64,000 bases of DNA from Drechslerella dactyloides (Eukaryota; Ascomycota; Orbiliomycetes; Orbiliales; Orbiliaceae). The translations under genes were made by a program, and so were the position numbers. The notes under the pieces are model-generated. The model searched no databases. It was not told the DNA's origin and saw nothing but the letters and a program-made list of their open reading frames with translations. Positions 12,526 through 23,462 of this stretch are shown in pieces. Numbering within the stretch: position 1 is the stretch's first letter; every line of letters starts with the position of its first letter. The DNA lies in the NCBI GenBank assembly GCA_020064725.1, contig JAGTWJ010000001.1, positions 5,456,001-5,520,000 on the forward strand, read 5' to 3'.

Positions 12526-14472
12526 CTACTCCTCCACCAAACTCGGGACAATCCGCTCGCATATTCCAATGTACTCTTCAAACCGCTCCGCTCCATCCTC
12601 CAACAGCCCGTCCGTCGTCCAAAACATCGTCCACTTCCCATCAGGCAGCTTATAGGTGCCCTTCGCCCGCTCAAAATACCACTTGTTCACAGGATTCCGC
12701 TGCCGGCTCCGCCAAATCAGCTCCTTCAAGAACATGCCTTTCCCTGACAGCATGGCCTTGAAGACCACATCTGCCACCCCGCCAGTCCCTTGTGCCTTCC
12801 TCGCGACGGCGAATTTATCCAGGTACGGCACTTTACGTCCGTTATTGCCCGTTTCCCAGGTGATGATTGCGCCGCCGTCATAGTCGCCTGCGATAATGAT
12901 GGCTGCGATGTTGCGGTCGACGCGGTGGAGATAGTGTTCCACATCCAGCTTCTTCCCGAAGGAGTCCTCGACCAGCTCCACTAGACGCCTCATATCAACT
13001 TTTGGATGTGAGGAGAGCGTCTGCCCAGCCTCGAACTCCGTCGGTGGTAGCGTCAACACTGGAACGCCGTGCTTCAACAGCGTGGTGATCACCCGTGGCG
13101 TCGACGGGGTTATCGGCAGCGAGGACGAGAAGACCGGCTTGTCCGTCAGCAGGTTATGTATCAGCGGGTTGCGAGCCTCTTGCGGTCCCTCATGCGTCAT
13201 CGCGGCTTGAGGCGTTGTGATGACCGCAGAAGTCGTGGTCGGCAGCAGCTTGAGACATTCCCGCAGACTGTTCAGCGTGGATATATGCGTATTCGTTACT
13301 TCCGTCTTGTTGTTCCGGAGTTCTGACAAAGCGTTGCCGTACTCCTGCTCCAGATTCAGGAATACATGTGCGCCAGACGGCCGTTCGTAAGATGGGATTC
13401 CGCCGAGCGGATCCAAGACAATCAGCCGATCGAGCGTTATCAGTTCCTGCAGTGACCCCAGTGACAAAGCCGCACCGGTGTGGTGTTTGATATCGTCCAG
13501 CAACCGACACAGTGCTACCAAAATCGAGTCCGGGGACGTTGGTCTCAGCCTCTGTCTGTGATCGTGTGCAAGAGCAGGGATAACAGGAATCGCGCCTCTT
13601 GACGCAGGTGCCAGTATCAACGACGGCAGCAGCACGTGACTGTCCCCGTTGTGATCTATCGAAAGCGAGCCCTGCACAGCCTGTGCGCGCCCGCCGGCAA
13701 GATCGATCGCAGATACCACTCTTTCCATCTGCGTAATGTGCAGACCGCGTAGCTCTTGATTAGACTCTTCCGGATCCGGTGCACGAGGCTTGCCGTCTTC
13801 GTTCACGTCTACGACGACAACGGAGCTGAGACCTAGTCTACCTAGCTTCTTCAGCGTCCGTCCGATTGCCGCGAGTTCTTCGTCGTTGAGATGCTGAGGT
13901 CCGCGTAGCTTCACCAGCGCAAGGTGCAGCTGCTGGTCCGACATGTCCGGTGCGAAGCAGTCCTCCGAGAACTGCTCAAAGGCGTGCGGCCGAGACGTCC
14001 GGAGCAGGCTGCGAATGAACTCCCTGTTCTGCATCTTATGCAGAGACCCAGGCACCAGCTCGCTCGGCACAATCGAAGCGAACGACCCATCGTCCTTCCG
14101 TTCGGGGATGGGAGTGTTCGGGGCAGGCGTATTTGTCGCAGTTGGCTTGAATCGCTGCAGGTAGCTTTTGGCCTCTCGTTTCGTTGAAGATGCATGGAGG
14201 ACAGAGAGGAAGAGATCCTATAATGAAATAGACCGTCGTCAGATGCACCGTGGTTATAACTTGCCAGGCGAACAGCTACTCGATATCATACATACCCTTG
14301 CTTCTTCCGTAGTCTGGCGGCGCTCCTTCAGAGACACCGTCGCGAACCCCCGCTGTTGCGGTGGAGTGTCTCTAACAGCTGGCAGGTTCAAACCCCCCTT
14401 CGCTCTCCCGATCAGCGGGCATATCTTCCGCCCGGGCGCAGACCTGTTAAAAAATTGCCCATTGATCAGCAT
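12526..14472 (-). CDS. ARG2: Mitochondrial N-acetylglutamate synthase (amino-acid acetyltransferase)
   Basis: Fungal NAGS makes N-acetyl-L-glutamate from acetyl-CoA and glutamate, the first step of arginine synthesis in mitochondria. There are two exons, 14472-14296 and 14217-12526. The 78-nt phase-0 intron has a GTATGT donor and a TTATAG acceptor and joins EEAR to DLFLSVLHASSTKREAKSYL, a strongly conserved NAGS stretch. The product is 622 residues. The start at 14472 is the first ATG in the open frame (MLINGQFFNRSAPGRK), giving an Arg/Lys-rich presequence of about 45 residues. Residues of about 80-430 correspond to the amino-acid-kinase-like region. The C-terminal acetyltransferase domain begins near residue 484 (DVEHYLHRVDRNIAA), with the acyl-CoA loop ARKAQGTGGVADVVF near 531. 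The length is slightly below some fungal homologues, so an extra 5' exon is possible. The identification is firm and the start is moderately so. Confidence 0.93.
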
Positions 14473-17029
14473 CTGACTGCCATGACGCTCTGCCGGGTCG
14501 CAAAAATTCCTTCGGCTCACGTAGGCGCAAGCAGCCTTTTCATTATCCACCACTTAGACCTCGACACAAGCTGAGTGCGATCGATGCGCGCCGGCCTCAA
14601 GAGCCCTGTAGCGGAGGAAAGTAGTATCGGCGATAATCACAGAGGCTTCTCGGAAGCATCACGGGCTCTTTTTGCCGACGGATACTCCGGCGTGATGTCG
14701 GCGTAAATGTGGCTGCAAGACAGCTAGTCGTGAGGAGGGAATTTAATTGCGTCAACCGACAGGCCTCCGTGGGCGGTTTTGTGGGCGGTGCAGATGGTGC
14801 TCAAGCTATCGCTCTCATAATCCAGAAAACCATCGCGCATGGTATCGGTTTATGGAAGAAAAACGTGGGGCTCGCTAACTTGCCGTGCCGAGCTTGCCAG
14901 AAGCTAAAAGGTGGCATATTGACAGCACACTTTAAGCTTACTTCACGAGACAATTTTAGTTTCCGATATCGATAGCTTAATTATATGTTTCAACGTTGAA
15001 CACCATGAACAAACATCTAACTCAAAATTTTCTAACATTCGTAATTCTCCAAATTTTCACTAGCTGCCGGCCGGCCCTACCACGCGACCTAGCAAAGGCA
15101 ATCGATACAATCTGCACTACCCGAAGTTTGTTGACTTAGTATTTATCATGACATTCGCCTTATATGTGTGGTTTACGAGGGATCTGGATACCCAGATGCA
15201 TATGCATAGTATAGAATCCCAAGAACAAAGAAATAAAAACCCCCCCATCCACATCAATCGCTACTAGGAGATTTGGACAGATTACGCTACTCTCTTTCTC
15301 AGTAGCTAACCTCCTTAAGGAATATGCGGTCCACCATAGATCGACTGCAACAGGTGTCAACGCAAGTAATTAAATCTCGAATTCGATGCATATAGCGATG
15401 CGCGATGTTCAAGGATAGAATCAACAGCATTATCAATATCAAGATCACTGTTACGCCCTCTGATTTCATCATCGTCTGGCGTTGTTAAACTTGCTTCATC
15501 GAGAAGCCAGGCATAATTTGGATAAGTATCTCGGATTTTTGGGTTTCCTTCATTTATGGAATGACTCAGGGGTGACTTTTTGCAAAGACTTCGTAAAGGA
15601 TTATTGTTATGCGGCCTATTACGTCGCTATCGACACACCCACAGAGTAAGCATAGATGAATAGTAATCTTAGAGACAATGCGACCATAACGTTAGATTAT
15701 CCCTATCATCAAACTTATGTTGATCCATGTGAATTTTCCCTACAAGTTTTGGATCATCCCATGACCGATCGATCTTGGAACGAGTTCCGCGATACTTTGC
15801 TACTTAGCCTCCGATTAGACTGAGCGGCGAAGAGTTTGCCTTCTGAATTCCGTGATGTCTTCTATGCTGTCCGATGTCCCGGGGTGATACCCAAGTCCCG
15901 AGTGTGCGAGCTAGCCCAGGTATGTCCCACCCGAATTGAGCCTATAAGAGCGCGGCAAGACAGAAGACCAAAATACCTCGAGATTGTGACCATGATTTCA
16001 CAATGATTTTACCACAAAGGCCATGCATAGTTTGTTTGCCATAACAGGATGTGTGGAGGGTATGACCGACTCGTCAGTTTCGTCACGCCGTCAGCTGGTC
16101 AAGGTTTTTGGTCTGGGTTGTTATAGAGTTAGCTGCCGCCTCAAGGGCTTCCATCTCGGGTGTTTTTGGTGAAACTTACATGAATATCATTGCCATTGTT
16201 GATAGCCTGGATTTATTTTAAGCTCTTGTCTAGTAGGGAACCTCCATTCCTGGAAGTTTTGTGATGACTCCAGAACCAGATGTTTCGAAGAAGTCCACCA
16301 GATGGACTAGGGTGTCAACACCTAACCTAGCGTAGGGCTGGTGTCCCCGCGCCCCGGGGATGCTCTTAGGACCCTGACATGTTGTGTGAACACATCTCGT
16401 CTCTTATCGTAGCGGCTGGCCAGAGTTAACGTTAATGATGACGACAGAACTCGACGATGGTGGTGCACGATTGTGGCGGTGCTGCTTCAAGCTCTTAACG
16501 TAGCCGTCATTGGTATGAAAATGTATGCGGGAAGACGGGTAATACTCAATGCTGGGACGAGCATGGTCAGCCTCTAGCTGCAGGAAGCTGGCCACTGAAT
16601 TTGTGGGAAGGGAAGATGTTCGAATGTTTTAAGATGAGGAGAAGCGGAAATATTTAAAATAAAGGGAGCCAGCAGGCCTATATACGCTTCCGATGTAGCC
16701 GCAGTGGATCTGTGGTATAGTATATCGAAGAATATTAATATTCGAGCGCAATCGATGCTTGGTGACCTTAATTAATATTCTCACTGTATCGGTTATATTG
16801 ATCAAGAAATCTCGATCTGTTCTGAAGAAATTGGATACTAATAGGTATATATAGGGCTTTCTTTATATATATAACATGTTTCGTGGTAAAACCAATATGT
16901 ATGTGTATCAAGGTTTTTGCTTACTACCCACCTAGGTAGCCACCTGTGGCGTCTAGGCTATTGTGAGCGGTCTATTTTGCATCTTCAAAAACGGAAATCA
17001 CGACATTAGATAACGATTACTTGTGTACC
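14473..17029. other. Gene-free, increasingly AT-rich region
   Basis: This holds the ARG2 promoter side and then sequence that becomes AT- and TpA-rich after about 14.9 kb. I find no intact gene. Around 15.75-16.3 kb the plus strand has short frames vaguely like LTR-retroelement Pol, but I could not make this convincing. The character matches the degraded block that follows. Confidence 0.5.
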
Positions 17030-17043
17030 CACAACATTGAGAA

Positions 17044-18470
17044 TCACGGCCACTGCATATCCAGAAACTTAAACTTCCCCTCCGGATCCCCGTTTTTCTC
17101 GAACAACAGATCTTTACCCCCGTCCGTAAAAGCCCCCGAAACCTTCCTCCTCAACGCCAGACTCGAACTGAAACTGCTACGAGTGCTCCCCACAAGCCTG
17201 CTCGCCCTCAGCAACACCATATAGTCCACAATGGCTAACTAGTCAAACCAAAAATCTTTCAGATACTCCTTCTCATTCCCATTCAGTATACTCCATTTAT
17301 CCACCACCTGTATCCCTAGCTCCAGGGCTTCCACAATTATTTTCTTAATACCAGAAAAATCACCAAACACAACATAAATTAATCTTATACAATCCTCAAC
17401 AGCCACTGAAAAGACATTTTAAGTAAGTGTCAAATAAGGCACCCACTTACAGCCCACATCTGCTTCTGTGCATAGATGAAGACCCAGATACCATCTATAC
17501 TACAACATTTCAGTCTAATTATAACCAGCATTATCCAGCCCCTAGTACAGCCAGCCAACAATCCAATTCCCCAACACCAAAAAATCAGGCCTGAAGTCGA
17601 CCAAGAAGCCAAAAATCTACACCAACTTAAGGGAATCAACACTCAGCAGATAGCTGAAGAGCATCTTATCATCGAACCTGATTATCACAGGGTTTTTCAC
17701 CAACAATTAGAAGCTCAGCAATGCCAAGAATTTATCAAATTTATCGCGGAATTCCGTTACCTTTTCTATACTTGACATTATTCCCATTATCCTTAAATAA
17801 TTTTTTATTTATATAGGAATAAGATAGACAGGAAAAACACACCATTACACCAGTCACTGCTGGACTAGCCCATCAACACCCGCATGTACAACAGATCTAG
17901 CATAATCACAAAACCATAGCTAGGAACATCCTCAATCCCCTTAAACAACACCATCTACTCACAACTCACCCACATCATATTCTTAAACCAACTTACATCA
18001 ACCAAGTATTTCATATCCACATACTTACCCATTTTAAGATGGGCCAAAGCTTTTGAATCTCTGACTTCAATTTTAGATAACAGAAGACCGGTGGCACCAG
18101 CCACTATGGCGTAACGGACGCAGTTCAGAATCATATTACAGACATTCAGAAGGCCACCAACATTATGGATGCAGAAGATATAGACGTGGGTTTGCCATTT
18201 TATGGAGGCACAAAAGGAACTGAGAGAGACAAAGGAAATATAGTCAGAATCATGTGGGAAAACATTTTCAAAGATAAGTTCGTAGATACCTGAGGGGGTC
18301 AACAGTGGGTTCATGGTGTTCGTGGTGGAGAGGGCGGCGCTGTCCAAATAGATCGTGGGAGGGATAGGTTGGAAGATTATGCATATGAAAAATATGAATA
18401 ATAAGAGGAGGGCGGTGGCGAGGTATATCCGTCGGCTGCGGGTGGAGATTGAGGTCGTGGGGGTTTTCAT
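17044..18470 (-). pseudogene. Dead fucosyltransferase-like (GT-B type) glycosyltransferase gene
   Basis: The minus strand carries a decayed copy of a fungal type II membrane glycosyltransferase of the O-fucosyltransferase-like kind. The N-terminal part (18470-17955) starts with a short basic stretch and a signal anchor (ALLLLFIFFICII). The conserved core follows: NMILNCVRYAIVAGATG, then IEVRDSKAL. Farther on come GLHLCTEAD (17.45-17.50 kb), equivalent to the family's HLRTEAD box, and near the C terminus DYMVLLRASRLVGSTRSSF (17.17-17.23 kb). Four in-frame TAG codons interrupt it, at 17957-17955, 17544-17542, 17517-17515 and 17502-17500. The first breaks the family's CPQM-like position and the others sit in the HLRTE exon. 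All fit CAG-to-TAG change. The middle also needs an intron or a frameshift between 17.95 and 17.55 kb. I infer repeat-induced point mutation. Exact boundaries are uncertain. Confidence 0.72.
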
Positions 18471-19138
18471 CCTGATACCAAATCGAGATTCTTCAAATAT
18501 CTGCTATGAAATTACGTTTGCTGTCAAACAGACGAATGACCTCGCTTTCAGGCCATGGTTCTTTTATATGTCTATACATCTCCTGTTCACTCTCCAGGAC
18601 TTCGAATAAGGCCACCGTCTACCGTTGGTTCTTACCCGTTCTCAGAAAATATATATAAGCTTTTCTCGCCTTGGCCTGGTGCACAGTTGCTCTGCCTACT
18701 CTTTCAGACGGTCCGGCTGGTTGTAGAGTTTTAATCCGGCTGAGCCCTTCTATATTTGTGTGCTTTTATCGGTGGGCAAAGGTCATATCAGGTGGAGCTT
18801 TCCGTTTTTGTGTAACCCCGATTGCGATTCGCAAATTCGACCTGCGGAATTGCATAAATTGCAAGGCATTCCTAACGGGCTCGTCACCATCTTCTGAGAA
18901 TTCGAATTTCGGAAGCGAAGGAAGCCTTAGAACGGACGGGAGAATATAGATACCGATATTCTAAGACACGTCACTCGGAATTTTCCTGTTCCTTGCCAAA
19001 GTATTTGGATGGCTAAAGTGGAGGATGTAGTGAAGAAGAAGAAAAAAAGAGACAGAAAGAAGAAGAAAAATACACCCAGTTACGCCATACATTTGCAGAT
19101 GCACGGGATAGCTTTGAGGAGTGAATTACGGATGCGGC

Positions 19139-20832
19139 TTACAATAAATTAGTTAGGGCCGGACTCTGCATATCCTGCAGGAGGGCCACAGCGCCTTGGT
19201 AAGAGGTGAACGAAGTTGTTGTATTCTCTCTAAGCCCGATGGGTTCGGGATAAATTTTGATACCAGAGGGCCGCAGCCTTGCGCAGGCCCTAAAATGCCC
19301 TGTCCAACTTAAGTTCTTCCAGACCACACCATCGACACGTCCCTCGTGCAGTGGCGGACGGATATAAATGCCAAAGTCGATATCCCCATTCAAAAACACT
19401 ATTATAAACGCAAATTAGTATAGTTTATGATGGCCCGCCCCGAGACTAGCGGCCGCTTCGAGACTAATGGTCCCCGCTTATTAGTAGAAGCAATTTGGAA
19501 GACTGCGTCGTAATAACAGGCGCATTAGGTCCATGGGATCGAAGCGAGAGTCGTTATGCCCGTCTCCCGCCATTAAACTTAAACGCGCCTTGTAACACAC
19601 AATCTCTCCCGCTAAATTCGCCTCCAATCTAAACACCCCCTCACCGGAATAATTTCTGTACCAGCCGGAAGCGCAGGCATGTTTACTGCTGTATTTGTCT
19701 TGTTCGCCTCCGGAGCCACAAGCTCGTCCCTCATGCATGGCATTGAACAACTCCTCTTGTTACACTCAATGCTACGTATACAATAACGGTTCTCTAATAG
19801 GCGCTGGTACAACATTCATCATGACCACCCGCTCGTTTCCCTTAACATAGACATAATCTGTTAGAATATCCTCATCATGGGAGAAGTCAGCATAAATGGG
19901 TTTTTGATCTTGGCGAAGACTAATGCGTTAAGGTTGACCTTGTTAACTCATGTCTGAGCGGAAAATTTGCCCTCTGTTTTGTCAAGTAGCACAAGCGCCA
20001 GGTGTTGCGTTACATTCGGATAATTATCCAATGATCCCTATCAGGTGCATGCGTCAACGCTTAACAAACCCAAGCTTTTTTAAATAGCCCTATATACAGC
20101 TTTGATTTCCTCAACGCCTCCTATGGTGCCATTCCGTATTCCACCGTGGCGGGATTCGATAGTTACGCAGGTGATTCGCGGTAAATACAGTGCACCCCCC
20201 ATCACCCCCAAAAATGGACATACTAACTACGTCAAGCATTAAACTAAAGACTTTGCGGTAGCATTCATTCCCGGCGATTTATATTGCGTGAAGATATAAT
20301 GGATGCCTTCTACCTTGAGGAACTCGCGCGCAGGCTTGTGATCGAGTCCATCACTGTCCATGTGGACTCTTCGAACCACCGCCCGTAGTACTTACTTCTC
20401 GGCATATGCACGCCGTCTTTTCAAAACCGGTAGTACCTCGTTCCTAGTCTTCGATAGATAGACCTAGATACGCGCGTGTGCTGGTCCACAATGACCAGAA
20501 AGTACATATCACCCTGGATATCTGGAGCGACCTTCCCTAACAGGTTTATATGCACCATCCAGGCACTCTGGCTCGTGCCGGCCCGCGTAGCTCCCGAAGA
20601 CTGCCCCTTCAGCGGTAGGCAGGTTGAGAACGATTTCTTCAGCTCGATTGGTCCCATTACTTGCTGTCCAATTCGCCATATTCAGCTCCTTCCGAATTCC
20701 CCCATTGGCTTCAATGGATTCATCAATTCCATCCATCGCCATCTGGAGCCCAGATGATCTCATATATCCGAAGCCTTTTGTGCGACGTGTCCATCTCACG
20801 TTGATGTTGATATTCCTTTCATTCCTCTTCAC
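19139..20832 (-). mobile_element. Degenerate Ty1/copia retrotransposon Pol relic
   Basis: Pieces of a copia-type polyprotein lie in the correct order on the minus strand but in different frames. At 20.6-20.4 kb is the pre-integrase/integrase start (VHINLLGKVAPDIQGDMYF, then IVDQHTR). At about 20.3 kb is a piece resembling the later integrase core (EFLKVEGIHYIFTQYKSPG). At about 19.6 kb is the entry to reverse transcriptase (GEIVCYKARL). At 19.40-19.15 kb is more reverse transcriptase (FLNGDIDFGIYIRPP, then VWKNL). Stops and frameshifts separate the pieces, so it cannot encode a working enzyme. I could not identify LTRs, a primer-binding site or target-site duplications, so the span covers only the recognisable coding relic. 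Confidence 0.78.
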
Positions 20833-22330
20833 AAACCCTTGAACTATTTTCCCTGTCAGACTAACCTACTGGAACACAGCCTTGAAGCTTTTATACATCT
20901 CCTCGTATTTGAGCTCTATAGGTCATACCAATACCAAAGACCCACGACCCTTTAACGCCCGAGACGCTTGAGACAACAGTAAACTCGCACCTTCAAAATA
21001 TACTGTTACTCTAGCAGGGCCACTAGGTACTTGAGTAGGTATCAATTTGTTTTACTGATGTGGAAATTGTTGCATTGCCGATGTCCCACGTATCTTACCA
21101 GCGTTGAGCCAGACTTGCGCGTTTTACTGGAGTCTTGGTATCGGTTGAAGATCACGAGGAAATAGTATTCTCCAATACTACCATGCTTAAGTAATCATAA
21201 GAGTTATCTATATATTTAAGTCCCTTAAATGAACATCCATTTCTGTCCCGGGGTAGTTGATCCCACTAATATACCACTTGTACTTAATCGGGTTTCTCTC
21301 GAGGATCCTAAATTGGTACCAACAGTGAACTGATTTATGAAAATTCCCCGAGACTATAACGATTCTATATCTCCCCTTGGGTTAAATGATAGGGGAACTG
21401 TTGTATGCTATTGAAATAGCGCATAAAAATCTCCACAGTTGCATGAATCGGTCGACTATATAAGTACTTATACATTGCAGTCTCCGGCACTTCTGCGGAG
21501 CGATATGGGGCGTGTTGTCGACGGTTGCACAGCCAGCTTAGCTAATCAGGAGGGCATGCCGCGGGATTGACGGGCATCTGACGGGCGTCTGATGAGACCC
21601 GCAAACACGCGAACATCCCGCCGCATGCATGCTCTGCTGGCCTGCGGAAATCAGTTAATCCCGCCGGTGCAAGGCTGCATGTATACTACTATATAAGACC
21701 AGCCAGAGCGTTCCACGAGGCCCGGACAATTCGCGAGCGACCGTGCGATATCATCATTGTTGGTCTCCAGCCCCGCGGCCCGTCATATCACCTCGCTTCT
21801 GTCTCGATCGATGCTTCTAGAGTCTTATTTGCCTAGCTGACAAATCGCCATACGAAGCACAGCTCAGCCGGTCGAAACCTTATCCGACAGGTACCGCGCG
21901 AGGTCCAATCTTTGGCAGGTTTATGCGTCTCCGGAATTCGAACATTCTAGCGGCCTTGGCGTGTCGTCTTTATTCTATCCAGGCATACAGCTGGCCTCGT
22001 AGCGTTACCATCTTTCGATAATTTTTCGGCATCCCTAAATCGATCTTGGTTTTGTGGAGTTTGTTTGTTCTGGATCAGGTGCTGTGCATGATTTCGAAAC
22101 ACTCACTGCTTCACGTTGCAGCTTCTCCACCAACGTTGTGATTTGCGACATATATTAGGCCTGGTCAAAGGCCTTTTGACATACCACTAGCGTTAAGCTC
22201 GGTATATAAGCGTAGACAGTCTGTCTTCACTCGAACAGCTCCTGGGCAGATATAACATTCCCTTCAAAGCTTCCAAGCTTGCACATACGATCACAAGCAC
22301 ACAGTCTTGGATTTCTCACACGAAATCAAC
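20833..22330. other. Gene-free region upstream of the U-box gene
   Basis: The left part is AT-rich and looks like an extension of the degraded retroelement block. From about 21.5 kb the composition returns to normal and should include the promoter of the U-box ligase. A TATATAAG box lies near 22.2 kb, and one minimal GAA-TTC pair resembling a heat-shock half-site lies at 21939-21948. I see no coding exon. Confidence 0.5.
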
Positions 22331-23462
22331 ATGAGCGCCGAGGAGCTTAGACTAGCTGGGAACACGTACGCACAGAGCAGGCCAGCTTTGTTAATTTTGT
22401 ATACACTACTAACACCAAAGTCTTATGTAGATCCTTCAAAAATGGCGACTGGCTGTCCGCAGATAAGAAGTATTCCCAGGCAATAGCCATTGACTCAAGG
22501 AACTATGTCCTCTTCACAAACCGGGCTCTCGTCCGGCTGAAACTCGAGCGATATGACGATGTCATCAATGACTGCATGTCCGCTATTAACATCAATCGCG
22601 ATGCAAGTAAGTCCAAAGCAACCATGCATATATAACTATTTTATGCGAAGGCATAGGATGCACGCTCCCCACAAGGTATAATTACAGAACTAACTTTCGG
22701 ACCAACAGTGAAGGGTCACTACATGGCCGCCCAGGCCCTCCTCGCCCTCAGCCGCCCCAGCGAGGCCCTCGGCTTCGCACTGACCGCCTACCAGCTTGCA
22801 ATCCAGCAACAATCCAAATCCGCCACCGACGTCGCCAACGTCGTCCTGGAAGCCAAAAAGCAGCGCTGGAAGAAGCTTGAGCACAACCGCATCGACAAGG
22901 ACGACTCGCTCCTAAACCAGATGAAAACTCTCATCAAATCAGATTCCGAGCGGCGGATCGTTGACCTGCGCGAACAACAGTGGGACTCGACGGACCACGA
23001 ACGCGACTTCGAGGCTGAGATCGCTGTCATTCGTGACGACGCGCGGGTGCAGATAGAGGAGCTGGCGAACGTGTTTGCGAGGGCCGATCCCCAGCGGTAT
23101 AGGCCGCGGGAGGTGCCGGACTACCTTATGGACTCAATATCCTTCAGGTATTGTATTCCTTACCATCTTCACAAATTTGCAAATACTGTCAGGTTCTAGT
23201 AGCCGTAGCGTACATGCTTTAGTGATCGTGACATGTTGTGCTGACTCGAAGCTTGAATCGTAGCATAATGACAGATCCGGTTGTAACGAAGAAGGGACAT
23301 TCCTACGACCGCACGACAATCATGGACCATCTACGGCGGAGTGCCACGGATCCGCTGACGAGGGAGCCGCTGCGAGTGGAGGACCTGCGGACGAATCTGG
23401 CGTTGAAGCAGGCTTGCACGCAGTTCCTGGAAGAGAACGCTGGCTGGGCGGTCGACTATTAG
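22331..23462 (+). CDS. CHIP/STUB1-type TPR and U-box E3 ubiquitin ligase
   Basis: CHIP binds the C-terminal tails of Hsp70/Hsp90 through TPRs and ubiquitinates their clients through a U-box. There are four exons: 22331-22365, 22431-22606, 22709-23147 and 23264-23462. All phases close, giving 282 residues, near the roughly 300 of animal CHIP. The 35-nt first exon gives MSAEELRLAGNT, matching the start of the first TPR. The carboxylate-clamp positions are largely kept: the Asn of GNT, the Asn of FTNRAL and the Lys of MKGHY, with Arg where animal CHIP has its first clamp Lys. A coiled-coil/linker region occupies about residues 125-200. The U-box starts near 205 (VPDYLMDSISF) and continues with DPVVTKKGHSYDR. 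The C terminus ENAGWAVDY matches the family ending. It is probably cytosolic. The first intron has a TACTAAC branch point. Confidence 0.93.

Noticed and set aside
15750..16320. Possible Gypsy-type retroelement relic on the plus strand (EFRDVF and TRIEPIRAR-like frames)
   Set aside because: The resemblance is short and broken by stops, and I could not place further Pol motifs in order. It may still be part of the decayed block.
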